Assembly: GCA_027420455.1 (NCBI GenBank) | Contig: DAIBJA010000043.1 | Span: 1-32,400 of the forward strand | Source: Clostridia bacterium | Lineage (GTDB): Bacteria; Bacillota; Sulfobacillia; JAJZYS01; JAJYTV01 | DNA: 32,400 nucleotides | Reading direction: 5' to 3' | Shown: piece by piece, positions 21,183-29,184 of the stretch | Layout: each line of letters starts with the position of its first letter | How positions within the stretch are numbered: the first letter of the stretch is position 1 | Translations under genes and position numbers: made by a program | The notes under the pieces: generated by a model | Told to the model about the DNA's origin: nothing | The model's input: the letters and a program-made list of their open reading frames with translations, nothing else | The model's database searches: none

Positions 21183-22664
21183 TCAGGTGCACTGAGGCGG
21201 GAAGATGGGCGACGGGGGGCATGCGCCCAGGGGCAGGGTCACGCAGGGCGCGGGCGTGCAGTAGCCGTAGGCGGGTACGAGCAGCTGGACCTGGGCGGTC
21301 GAGGCGAAGGTCGCGCAGAAGGTCACGGTGGTGCAGACCTCCTCGTCGATGACGACAGGCGGGATGCATGTCGCGCTGACCACCGCGCACGACGGAGTGG
21401 TTCCCGTTGGGCCGCAGAGCGTCACCGTCTTGAACAGGCTGACCGGTTCCTGGGCGACGTAGCAGATGGCGTCGAACTGGACGCTGAACGTGACCGTGGC
21501 GCTCAGCACGAAGGTGGCGTTGACGTAGTCGGTGCTGGCGGCAGGCACGCTGCTCGCGAAGGTGCAGCTGACGGCGGACACGGTGCAACTGACGACAGGG
21601 CCTGGCGGCGGGTCCTCCAGCAGAGGAGCGCAGACCATCGGCGACGTGTCCTGCTGGTAGCAGTAGTCGAAAACCTTGTCGACGACGATGCAGGCGATCT
21701 CGGTCGGAGCCGGGCAGCCGCCAGGTCCGCACGGCCCCGGAGCGACCCGCACGAAGACCTCGCCCAGACTGTTCGTGGCCGGGTCCGTGAACCAGAGCGT
21801 GCCATCGAAGCCGGTCGTGAGCAGGAACGGACTGCGTCCGGCCCCCGCGGGGATCTCGGTGATGGCCAGGGTGTCCGGATTCACGAAGCCGAGATTGCCG
21901 ATGCCCTCGGTGAACCAGACATTGTGGTCGGGCCCCGCCGCGATGCCGGCCACCGCCGACTTGGGCGTCGGGGTCGAGAGCATGGTGACCGCGAGCGAGA
22001 CCGGACTGACCTTGCCCAGGCCGCTGCCGAGCCCGGTGGTGCCTGGCGCCGTGAACCACATGTTGCCGTCAGGTCCCAGCGTGATCGCTAGCGGCGAACT
22101 GTCCGGATCCGGCAACTTCACCTCGGCCATGCCCATGGTGGCCAGGACGATCTGCACGATGGCGGCGGCCCCGGGGTGCGATTCGGTAAACCAGACGCTT
22201 GCCGGTCCTCCGGCGATGCCCATCGGCGTGGCGTTCGGCGTCGGCGTGGGGAACTCGGTGATGCTCGTACTCGAGAGCTCGAGACGGCCGACCTGCGAGG
22301 CGAACGCTTCCGTGAACCAGAGGTTGCCGTCCGGCCCTACGGCGATGGCGAGGGGACGGCTGTCCGGTGTCGGGATTGGCACTTCGAGGATGTCCAGGGT
22401 CGCGGGATCGATGCGCGCCAGATTGTTACCGTTCGCCTCCACCAACCAAATGACGCCGTAAGGGTCCGCGGTGATCCCTGCGGGCTGGCTGTCCGGGGTG
22501 GGCAGCTCGAGTTCGGTGAACGTCCCCGTAGGAACGTGGTACCTCCCCACCTTGTTTGCGTTGAACTCCGTGAACCAGACGTCTGGCCCGGAGGCGACCG
22601 CCACGTCCCACGGGTTGCTCCCGGGCGTCGGAATCGGAAACTCGACGATGGCGTGATCGGCCAC
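21183..22664 (-). CDS. Seven-bladed Vgb-like beta-propeller fused to a Cys-rich C-terminal domain
   Basis: A 493-residue protein. Residues about 1-305 hold seven repeats of ~43 residues with the virginiamycin-B-lyase/NHL-type core GPDGNLWFTE (WFTEFNANKVGR, WLVEANGNNLAR, WFTEAFASQVGR, WFTESHPG, WFTAPGTT, WFTEGIGN, WFTDPATN). The C-terminal ~185 residues are Cys-rich, starting with IACIVVDKVFDYCYQQD and ending with VQLLVPAYGYCTPAPC. I recall this pattern from clostridial surface- or spore-associated proteins (memory, not a search). GTG 22664 is set by GGAAGGAGAG 6 bases upstream; the frame's long upstream extension is antisense to narK and is not coding. No signal peptide is visible. Lyase activity is not implied; a structural or binding role is likely. 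Confidence 0.85.
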   Translation of the reverse strand: MADHAIVEFPIPTPGSNPWDVAVASGPDVWFTEFNANKVGRYHVPTGTFTELELPTPDSQPAGITADPYGVIWLVEANGNNLARIDPATLDILEVPIPTPDSRPLAIAVGPDGNLWFTEAFASQVGRLELSSTSITEFPTPTPNATPMGIAGGPASVWFTESHPGAAAIVQIVLATMGMAEVKLPDPDSSPLAITLGPDGNMWFTAPGTTGLGSGLGKVSPVSLAVTMLSTPTPKSAVAGIAAGPDHNVWFTEGIGNLGFVNPDTLAITEIPAGAGRSPFLLTTGFDGTLWFTDPATNSLGEVFVRVAPGPCGPGGCPAPTEIACIVVDKVFDYCYQQDTSPMVCAPLLEDPPPGPVVSCTVSAVSCTFASSVPAASTDYVNATFVLSATVTFSVQFDAICYVAQEPVSLFKTVTLCGPTGTTPSCAVVSATCIPPVVIDEEVCTTVTFCATFASTAQVQLLVPAYGYCTPAPCVTLPLGACPPSPIFPPQCT

Positions 22665-22881
22665 AGCTATCTCTCCTTCCCGACAGAACATTGCTACACC
22701 GTATTCCCTCCAGGTACTTACGGTGAGGTGCGGGCTCTGCGTGCAGGGGCGAACGCCGGACTCGCCCCTCGACCCGTCCCAATGTTCTTGACCTCTCGGA
22801 CGGCGGTTCGGCCGGTTGGAGGAGTGGCCATCCGACGGACGGCCCAACCAAGCGGCCCTTCCTGGCCAGCGGGCCGGTTTT

Positions 22882-22897
22882 GGTGACCTGCGCCACA
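22882..22897. promoter_or_regulatory. CRP-like palindrome upstream of narK
   Basis: GGTGA-N6-CCACA matches the CRP consensus TGTGA-N6-TCACA at 8 of 10 positions and is extended by symmetrical TTT/AAA flanks. It lies 83 bases before the narK start in the 315-base divergent region (22665-22979), which holds no gene. The regulator at 14313 has a CRP-like recognition helix, so it is the natural candidate. A related half-site TTTGGTG (15048-15042, minus) lies upstream of that regulator's own gene. Confidence 0.45.
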
Positions 22898-22979
22898 AAA
22901 GGACGGCTCTACCCAAGGGTACATGGGAGGAGAAAGGCCGACAGGGCCCGTCGGCAACTGCCTCTGGGGAGGTCGCATC

Positions 22980-24296
22980 GTGCCCACCGATCAACGGAAG
23001 TATCGCATCGCCGGCTCCATGAACCAGGCGCTCTGGATCGCGACACTCGGCTTCTTCGGCGGCTTCGCGGGCGTCGCCATCTTCGGACCGCTGGTGCCCA
23101 AGTTCACGCTGCTGCTTGGCCTGACGCCAGCCGCGGCAGGCCTTCTCTCCGGCATCCCGAACTTCACCGGCTCGCTTCTGCGCATCCCCTTCGGCGCATG
23201 GGTCGACAGCCGCGGCGGCAAGCGCCCCTTCCTCATCCTGCTCGGCATCACCCTGCTCGGCATCGCCTTGCTGCTGCTCCTGCTCCGGGCGGACTATCCG
23301 AACCACATGGCCGGACTCTACCCCATCCTCCTGATCCTCGGCATGCTGATCGGGTCCGGCATCGCCACCTTCTCGGTCGGCATCGCGCAGGTCTCGTACT
23401 GGTTCCCGAAGAGCCGCCAAGGCGGTCCGCTCGGCGTCTATGCGGGTCTTGGCAACGCGGCGCCGGGCCTTTCGTCGTGGCTCCTGCCGGTGGCGGTGGG
23501 CGGCCTCGGGCTCCTTTCCGCCTACAGCATCTGGTTCGGCCTCCTGCTCGTCATCGCGATCCTCTACGCCGTCTTCATCAAGGACGCGCCCTGGTTCCAG
23601 CTGAGGCGCCAGGGGGCCGGCGACAAGGAGATCGCGGCGACGATGCGCAGCCTGCGCCAGGACATGATGCCGGCCGGCTCCACCTGGCAGGGCCTGCGCG
23701 AGGCGGCCAGGGTGCCGGAGACCTGGGCGCTCGTCCTCCTCTACTTCCTCTCGTTCGGCGGCTTCCTCGCCCTCACCACCTGGCTGCCGTCTCTCTGGCA
23801 CGTCGCCTACAAGGAGTCCCTGACCACCGGTGGCGTGCTCACCCTGACCTTCTCCCTGCTCGCGTCGCTGGTGCGCGTACCGGGCGGTCTCTTGGCGGAC
23901 CGGGTCACGGTGCGCTTCGCCCTGATGGGCAACCTCGCGATCATGCTGGTAGGGGCACTCGTCATGGCCTTCGCCCCGAGCGTCGCGGTGGCGGTCGGCG
24001 GCGAGGTGGTGCTAGCGGTCGGTATCGGCCTGCAGAACGCCGTCGTGTTCAAGCTCGTCCCGCGCTACGTACCGCAGGCCGTCGGCGGAGCGTCGGGTTG
24101 GGTCGGGGGACTCGGCGCCTTCGGCGGCTTTGTGCTGCCACCGCTGATGGGCTACATCGCCGGCCAGACCGGCACCTATCCGCTCGGGCTTCTGGCCGTG
24201 GTGGCTGTCATCCTCGTCGACATGCTGGTCGTCGGGTGGCTGGGAAACCTCGCGCGCCGTCACGGCACCCCCGCCGACCTGACCGCCGTAAGCTGA
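22980..24296 (+). CDS. narK: NarK-type nitrate/nitrite transporter (MFS, NNP family)
   Basis: A 438-residue protein with about 12 membrane helices that moves nitrate in and/or nitrite out across the cytoplasmic membrane. Family signatures are present in both halves: GVYAGLGNAAPG (helix 5 region) and GASGWVGGLGAFGGF (helix 11 region). The substrate-binding Arg residues fit LLRIPFGAWVDSRGGKR and VRVPGGLLADRVTVR. GTG 22980 has GGGGAGGT 6 bases upstream; the ATG at 22923 has no such support. It is a single gene with a CRP-like site upstream and a strong terminator downstream. The molybdoenzyme operon 1.6 kb away could be the partner nitrate reductase, but that is not established. Confidence 0.9.
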   Translation: MPTDQRKYRIAGSMNQALWIATLGFFGGFAGVAIFGPLVPKFTLLLGLTPAAAGLLSGIPNFTGSLLRIPFGAWVDSRGGKRPFLILLGITLLGIALLLLLLRADYPNHMAGLYPILLILGMLIGSGIATFSVGIAQVSYWFPKSRQGGPLGVYAGLGNAAPGLSSWLLPVAVGGLGLLSAYSIWFGLLLVIAILYAVFIKDAPWFQLRRQGAGDKEIAATMRSLRQDMMPAGSTWQGLREAARVPETWALVLLYFLSFGGFLALTTWLPSLWHVAYKESLTTGGVLTLTFSLLASLVRVPGGLLADRVTVRFALMGNLAIMLVGALVMAFAPSVAVAVGGEVVLAVGIGLQNAVVFKLVPRYVPQAVGGASGWVGGLGAFGGFVLPPLMGYIAGQTGTYPLGLLAVVAVILVDMLVVGWLGNLARRHGTPADLTAVS

Positions 24297-24316
24297 GACG
24301 GGCTGCGAGGGGCAAA

Positions 24317-24348
24317 GGGCCGCTTCCCGGGAGGGAGGCGGCCCTTTT
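24317..24348 (+). terminator. Rho-independent terminator of narK
   Basis: A 12-bp stem GGGCCGCTTCCC / GGGAGGCGGCCC (one T-G pair) with loop GGGA, followed by TTTT, 20 bases after the narK stop. Confidence 0.9.
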
Positions 24349-24520
24349 GCACCGGCTCGATCCTGGGGCAACTGCCGGCGCGTCCGCGTTGTGCCGAAGC
24401 AAAACCCCGGTCCGTGGCCCCCAGCGGGTTCTGGAACGCCCCGCCAACACCGCTGGCCATCTCGCGCCCACCCGCTGCCCCGCGTCAACGCGGAGGGCCG
24501 CGACGATGCATTCGACTCTA

Positions 24521-24548
24521 TTGCGAAAAACCAATACAACGCTATACA
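24521..24548 (+). promoter_or_regulatory. Promoter of the orphan ATPase, giving a near-leaderless mRNA
   Basis: -35 TTGCGA (24521-24526), a 16-base spacer, and -10 TATACA (24543-24548). Transcription should begin near 24555, while the likely ATG is at 24558. GCTATACA occurs twice in tandem (24541-24548 and 24551-24558). The stretch is clearly AT-richer than its surroundings. Confidence 0.55.
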
Positions 24549-24557
24549 ATGCTATAC

Positions 24558-25727
24558 ATGAATCCAGTCACCAATCCCTACGCCCCTGGGGCTGGACAGC
24601 AGCCTCCGGAACTGGCGGGCAGGGATCGCGAGATCCGCATGTTTGAGCAAGTGGTCGCACGGGCGGCGCAGGACCGTCCCGTGCGCGGCGTCATGCTCGT
24701 GGGACTTCGTGGTGTAGGCAAGACCGTTCTACTCAACAGGTTCCGAACGGTCGCCCTGGAGCAGGGCTGGACCACGGCCAAGCTGGAGGTTCGCAGCGAC
24801 GTCTCGCTTAGACAGCAGATCGCTGAGAGCATGCATGTCGCGATGCGACGCTTTGCGGCCGAATCGCGTGCCAAAGGGGCGGTCAGGCAGTTCCTGGCCG
24901 TGCTGAAAGCGTTTTCGCTCAAGGTGTCCCCGGACGGCACCTGGCAACTGGCCATTGATGTCGACGCCGCCCGTGGCAGCGCTGATTCCGGCGACCTCGC
25001 CGCCGACCTGACGCTGCTGTTTGCGGAAGCAGACGCTTTGGTCCGGCGCGTCGGTGGCGGTGTCGGTCTGTTCATGGACGAGTTGCAGGATGCAAGCCAG
25101 CAAGACCTCACTTCGTTGGCCGTCGCCTGCCACGAGATGAGCCAGACCCGAGGCAGAATCCTGGTCGTGGGGGCTGGCCTGCCGCACCTTCCCGCGGTTC
25201 TGAGCGACGCCAAGAGTTATACGGAGCGCCTGTTCGAATATGTCCCCGTCGACAGGCTGAGCAGATCCAACACAGACCGCGCCGTGACCGCACCGGCTGC
25301 ACGTGAAGGCGTAGCGTACACCGGCGGGGCTCTCGACCTCCTCGCGGCCCTGACGGACGGGTACCCATTCTTCATTCAGATGTTCGCCAAGGAAGCCTGG
25401 GATGTGGCACCAAAAAGTCCGATCACTGAGGACGATGTACGGACGAGTGAAGGCCTCGCACGCCAGGAGCTTGCCTCAGGCTTTTTCGGCTCACGCTATG
25501 AGCGGGCTACCCAGGCCGAGCGATCTTATCTCAAGGCGGTGGCCGCTTTAGGCGCGGACCGCGTGTCGACGGCGGAAGTTGCGGGACACCTGAAAAAGCG
25601 CCCGAGCAGCCTGTCCCCCGTCCGCGACAGTCTGCTCAGGAAGGGCCTGATCTACAGCGTCGAACGCGGCACCGTGGCGTTCACCGTGCCGCACTTCGCG
25701 GAGTTCCTCAACAGCCAGCAACCGTAG
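24558..25727 (+). CDS. AAA-type ATPase with C-terminal winged helix (orphan)
   Basis: A 389-residue P-loop ATPase. It opens NPYAPGAGQQPPELAGRDREI, a common start in this orphan ATPase group. Walker A GLRGVGKT is at about residues 49-56. Walker B-like VGLFMDELQDAS and a sensor-like ILVVGAGLP follow. The C-terminus (about 315-389) is a winged helix (VSTAEVAGHLKKRPSSLSPVRDSLLRKGLI). The group resembles archaeal-type ATPases and STAND/AAA_16 proteins; partners and function are unclear, and DNA binding is likely. Two ATGs (24549, 24558) are possible, neither with a ribosome binding site, which fits a leaderless transcript. It sits alone between narK and the molybdoenzyme operon with AT-rich edges, suggesting recent acquisition. 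Confidence 0.85.
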   Translation: MNPVTNPYAPGAGQQPPELAGRDREIRMFEQVVARAAQDRPVRGVMLVGLRGVGKTVLLNRFRTVALEQGWTTAKLEVRSDVSLRQQIAESMHVAMRRFAAESRAKGAVRQFLAVLKAFSLKVSPDGTWQLAIDVDAARGSADSGDLAADLTLLFAEADALVRRVGGGVGLFMDELQDASQQDLTSLAVACHEMSQTRGRILVVGAGLPHLPAVLSDAKSYTERLFEYVPVDRLSRSNTDRAVTAPAAREGVAYTGGALDLLAALTDGYPFFIQMFAKEAWDVAPKSPITEDDVRTSEGLARQELASGFFGSRYERATQAERSYLKAVAALGADRVSTAEVAGHLKKRPSSLSPVRDSLLRKGLIYSVERGTVAFTVPHFAEFLNSQQP

Positions 25728-25828
25728 ACATACCCATATACATCGGTTCCATGCGTTTGTGGGAGTCCGAGGGCGGCGCGGCTGCCTGCGCCGTCACGGC
25801 ACCCCCTCGACCTGACGCCGGAAACCCA

Positions 25829-25861
25829 GACGGGCCGCTCCCCCCGGGGAGGCGGTCCGTC
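25829..25861. terminator. Bidirectional hairpin between ATPase and polyferredoxin genes
   Basis: GACGGGCCGC-TCCCC pairs with GGGGAGGCGGTCCGTC (one bulge, one G-T pair). It lies between the convergent ends at 25727 (plus) and 25904 (minus). T tracts are short on both sides (CTTCT on plus, GGGTTTCC on minus). The adjoining bases 25728-25828 hold no convincing gene. Confidence 0.65.
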
Positions 25862-25903
25862 TTCTGGCAGATGGCTGGTGATCGTCCGGCCGGATCCGAA
25901 CGC

Positions 25904-27298
25904 TCACCCGCGCGGCAATGCTGCTCGGCACTCCGGACAATAGTCGAGCCGCTCCACGAGTGGACCGCCGAAGCCGGCCTTCACCATGCGCTGTCGCAAT
26001 GCCGCGACGAATGTCGGCGACTCGTAAGGCTGCCCACATCCCTTGCAGAGCTGCTTCGCCGCATGGAATCGCTCCAAGGACCCCAGAAGCTCTGAGATGC
26101 GCGCAGGCACGACCTCCAGTGCCTGTTCGGGACAGGTTCGCGCACAGGCACCGCAGCCCGTGCACAAGGCCGCGTCGACCCGCAGGCTTGTCGCGAGTGC
26201 CTCCTCCTCGATGGCGAACACGCCCGCAGGACACGTCTGGACGCAGCCGCCGCACAGCGTGCAGTTGCCACCCACTTGCGGCGTCCACCCGAGCTGCGGC
26301 CAGATCTCCGGTCTGGCCTCCTCGCCGATGGCCATTCCCAGCCGCCGCAAGGCGGTCGCGATATCGCCGCGCCGCGGAGCCCTGGGCGTGTCGGCTGCCT
26401 TCACCGTGGGCATTTCGGCCAAGCCCGCGGGCAACGACGCCGCGGCCAACTCGAGGCGGGCCAGGGCAGCCTCTGCCTGCGGCCTCAGGTGGCAGTCGCG
26501 CCTTTCGCACGAGAGTTCGGGCAGGTGCCCGGTCTCCGCGTGGCAGGTCAGGACGTGATACCAGCCGACCTCGCCGATGCAGCCCACCTGCAGGGTGAGG
26601 CGGTCGTCCGGGACACCAGGCGACGACTGTGGGCAGCGCAAAGCCAGACGTCGTTCCCCAGGATCTGCTTTGAGGACACCGAGAGCCGCGCGCCACTGGC
26701 CGTCGCCAAGATGGGCGCTTTCGACGGCGCCTGTCGGGCACGTCGCGACGCAGACGCCGCAACCGGTGCAAGCCGCGGCGTCGATGACCGCTTCTCCGGC
26801 GGAGAGGCTGAACGCTCCCTGCGGGCAGCAGGCGGCGCACTTGTCGCAGCCCTCCGCCTGTAGGCAAAGCCCGGCCTCGAACCACGGGACGGGCGGAAGT
26901 GGCCGGCCGATCGGCAGCGGAATGCGCAGGAGGGCGCGCCGTGTCATCTCCCGCGGTGGCGGCGAGACATCGCGCTCGGGAGGGCGTCCTCGACGCTGCG
27001 CCGTGACGCGGGCGATCTCGACGTCCACCTGACGGAACAGGGGGCCCCTGCCCTGCGCGTCGGCTGCCCTGTCCCATGGCACCACGGCCAGTGTTCCCGG
27101 GTCGGCTGGAGGCGGTGTGGCATCAGGCCGAAGCAGTACGAGCAGCGGCCCGTCGCGGGCGTCACGCTGGGGGGCCGGCAGCCGCAGCGGGGTGACCGCG
27201 ACGTCCGGCCAGCGCTCCTCAAGGTGCCGGCGCAGATCCAGCGCGAGATCGCTCGGCAGCTCAGGGTCGATGGCTATCTCGAGCTCCGGCACGGCCAC
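25904..27298 (-). CDS. Polyferredoxin with MvhD-like central segment, molybdoenzyme-associated
   Basis: A 464-residue iron-sulfur protein, last gene of the molybdoenzyme operon. An unassigned N-terminal domain (1-115) is followed by RRALLRIPLPIG (120-131) and a first ferredoxin pair: C151-x2-C154-x2-C157 with upstream C145, and C177-TGC-GVC-VATC. The central segment (about 218-275) has RCPQSS, VGCIGEVGW, TCHAETGH and CERRDCHL, resembling the Cys pattern of MvhD/FlpD electron-transfer proteins. A second ferredoxin pair lies at 346-390 (CTLCGGCVQTC, CTGCGACARTC). A zinc-ribbon-like CKGC (418-421) ... CPEC (454-457) closes it. It probably passes electrons to or from the membrane complex or aids its assembly. 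The start is GTG 27298 or GTG 27292; GGGGAGGA upstream suits the second better. Confidence 0.83.
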   Translation of the reverse strand: MAVPELEIAIDPELPSDLALDLRRHLEERWPDVAVTPLRLPAPQRDARDGPLLVLLRPDATPPPADPGTLAVVPWDRAADAQGRGPLFRQVDVEIARVTAQRRGRPPERDVSPPPREMTRRALLRIPLPIGRPLPPVPWFEAGLCLQAEGCDKCAACCPQGAFSLSAGEAVIDAAACTGCGVCVATCPTGAVESAHLGDGQWRAALGVLKADPGERRLALRCPQSSPGVPDDRLTLQVGCIGEVGWYHVLTCHAETGHLPELSCERRDCHLRPQAEAALARLELAAASLPAGLAEMPTVKAADTPRAPRRGDIATALRRLGMAIGEEARPEIWPQLGWTPQVGGNCTLCGGCVQTCPAGVFAIEEEALATSLRVDAALCTGCGACARTCPEQALEVVPARISELLGSLERFHAAKQLCKGCGQPYESPTFVAALRQRMVKAGFGGPLVERLDYCPECRAALPRG

Positions 27299-27316
27299 CG
27301 TCCTCCCCAGGGCCTT

Positions 27317-27958
27317 TCAGTCTTCGTCCCCGCCTGGAAGCTCCGCAAGCGCAGGGAGCCATGCTTCGGTCAAGCTGGCGACGAGTCCGTAGAACGGCAG
27401 GCTTGCGGCCTCCCGGACCTGGCCGCAGAACGGCGGCAGCCAGACCCGCAGGTGATCCGTGACAAGTTCCCGCGCCGCCCGGCGCTGCTCGGCGCCGCCT
27501 TTGAGGCCGTGGGCGACCGCCTCCCACTCCGCCGAGACGTGGTCCGGGAGTTCGCGCAGGTCCGCGCGCATCTGCACACCAATGTCGTCGTAGAGGTCCG
27601 CCACCCGGCCGGTGACGGCACCGAACACCGTCCCCTGCTCGAGCTTCGGCCGATCCTTGCGCCAGAGCGCCTCGTAGGGTGGGCACGGCACGGTTCCCGG
27701 CCCGACAAAGAGCCGTTCGTACTCCTCCGCCAGAACCCGATGTGGCGACTTGAGCGCGGCGCGCAGGGGGTCAAGAAGGTGCTTGCCCGCCTCGAGCATT
27801 CCGGCCAGAAGAGCGAGGTCACTCTGGAGCGCCTCGCTCCGCCAGAGCCGCAGCGACTTCAGCTCCGGTTCTCCCCAGAATGCCGCCAGGGCGGCCGCGG
27901 CCGCGGAGGCGGCGGCGTACGGCGTCAGGCCCATGTCGGCCGGGTCAGTCCGCGACAT
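27317..27958 (-). CDS. TorD/DmsD-family molybdoenzyme chaperone
   Basis: A 213-residue all-helical cytosolic chaperone that binds the catalytic subunit's Tat signal and holds it until the molybdenum cofactor is inserted. The family hallmark EEYERLFVGPGTVPCPPYEALW is at about 77-98 (split: EEYERLF, PCPPYE). GGAGG lies upstream of the ATG. The gene overlaps the nrfD-like gene's end by 14 bases and precedes the polyferredoxin by 18 bases, so it is part of the same transcript. A dedicated chaperone implies the catalytic subunit is normally Tat-exported, although its signal region is not visible in this window. Confidence 0.9.
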   Translation of the reverse strand: MSRTDPADMGLTPYAAASAAAAALAAFWGEPELKSLRLWRSEALQSDLALLAGMLEAGKHLLDPLRAALKSPHRVLAEEYERLFVGPGTVPCPPYEALWRKDRPKLEQGTVFGAVTGRVADLYDDIGVQMRADLRELPDHVSAEWEAVAHGLKGGAEQRRAARELVTDHLRVWLPPFCGQVREAASLPFYGLVASLTEAWLPALAELPGGDED

Positions 27959-29165
27959 GCTCCGCCGCCTCCTGGATGGTGCGTCCGAGATGCAGGCGGC
28001 GATACCCTATCGCGATCGCCAGAGCGGTCAGCGCGAAGAGGCCGACGGTGATCAGATACTCCACCCAGGTCGGGCTGTAGTGCCCGACGAGCTGGAAGGA
28101 TCCGCTCGTCGAGACGGCTCCGAGCGAGGTGCCCGGTGGCAACTGGATCAGCGGGTTGACGAACGCCGGAATGACGAGCTCGATGCGGAAGGCGTAGACG
28201 CCCATCAGGATCAGCGCGGCGGCGAGCGCCAGGTTGCTGGCCTTGGCGCGCAACTTCGAGGAGGCGAGGATGACAAACGGGATCACGCCGCCGAGGACCC
28301 ACTCGAACCAGAAGGTGAGCTGGTAGGGGCCACCGGGCAGGATGAGGTCCAGTACCTGCCGGTCCTTCGGGATGTTGTCCCAGGCGATGGTCACGTAGTC
28401 CGAGGCCACGAAGAAGAGGTCGACGAACAGCGCCATGACCATGAGCCCGGCAAGCCAGCGCCAGGTGGCCGCAGGGATGCGCAGGTTGTTGTAGCGCTGC
28501 AGGATCCAGGCGATCAGCACGATCAGCGCGGTGCCGGAGAGGATCGCGGACGCCACGAAGATGGGCGCCATGAGCGCCGTGTTCCACCATGGCCTCGACA
28601 TCTGCAGGCCGAAGATGATGGCTGTGATCGAATGGAGCAGCACGGCGAGCGGCAGGCCGATGAACGCAAGCGTCGTGAGCGTCTTCTTCTTCTCGGGGCG
28701 GCGCACCATCACCCAGAGTTCCAGGACGGAGAAGAGGAAGTAGATCGTGATGATCGTGACGTCCCACACGAGTGGCGACGTCCAGTTCGGGAAGATGAAC
28801 AGGTTCAGCACCCGGATCGGCTGGCCGAGGTCCGGGATGATCATCAGCCCCGCGGCGGCGGAGAAGACCGCGGCCGTGAGGACGCCCAGGCGCGCGAGCG
28901 GCCTGAGGGCCTCGATGTGGAAGACCTCCGACGAGGAGGCGACGATCAGTCCGCCCGCGGAGAGGCCGACGAGGTAGGCGAAGGTGAAGATGTACATGCC
29001 CCAGGAGACCACGTCGCGCATGCCTGTAGCCGCGAGCCCGTGCCCGAGCTCGTAGACCCAGGCGACGAGACCGAGCAGCACCAGGACGCCGAGAAGCCAG
29101 GTCCAGGGGCTGCGCGCTAGGCCGGGTGCCCTAGGCAGGTCTGTTCGGACGCTGCTGTTGACCAT
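27945..29165 (-). CDS. NrfD/PsrC-type membrane anchor subunit
   Basis: A 406-residue integral membrane protein with 9-10 helices that anchors the complex and exchanges electrons with the quinone pool. NrfD features: WGMYIFTFAYLVGLSAGGLIVASSSEVF near residue 55, the repeated helix pattern ending in FWFEWVLGGVIPFVILA, and ELVIPAFVNPL. No heme-ligand pattern of a NarI-type subunit is seen. The ATG at 29165 follows AAGGAAGGGG; the longer frame to 29384 runs into the ferredoxin subunit gene in another frame and is rejected. It lies 19 bases after the iron-sulfur subunit stop and overlaps the TorD gene. Confidence 0.9.
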   Translation of the reverse strand: MVNSSVRTDLPRAPGLARSPWTWLLGVLVLLGLVAWVYELGHGLAATGMRDVVSWGMYIFTFAYLVGLSAGGLIVASSSEVFHIEALRPLARLGVLTAAVFSAAAGLMIIPDLGQPIRVLNLFIFPNWTSPLVWDVTIITIYFLFSVLELWVMVRRPEKKKTLTTLAFIGLPLAVLLHSITAIIFGLQMSRPWWNTALMAPIFVASAILSGTALIVLIAWILQRYNNLRIPAATWRWLAGLMVMALFVDLFFVASDYVTIAWDNIPKDRQVLDLILPGGPYQLTFWFEWVLGGVIPFVILASSKLRAKASNLALAAALILMGVYAFRIELVIPAFVNPLIQLPPGTSLGAVSTSGSFQLVGHYSPTWVEYLITVGLFALTALAIAIGYRRLHLGRTIQEAAEHVAD

Positions 29166-29184
29166 GGTTCGCCAACCCCTTCCT

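Noticed and set aside
22665-23801. Upstream 379-codon extension of the Vgb-like frame
   Set aside because: It is antisense to narK, charged and low-complexity, while GTG 22664 has an excellent ribosome binding site.
25751-26095. Plus-strand 114-codon ORF after the ATPase
   Set aside because: It spans the terminator and the polyferredoxin 3' end, has no ribosome binding site and low-complexity composition.
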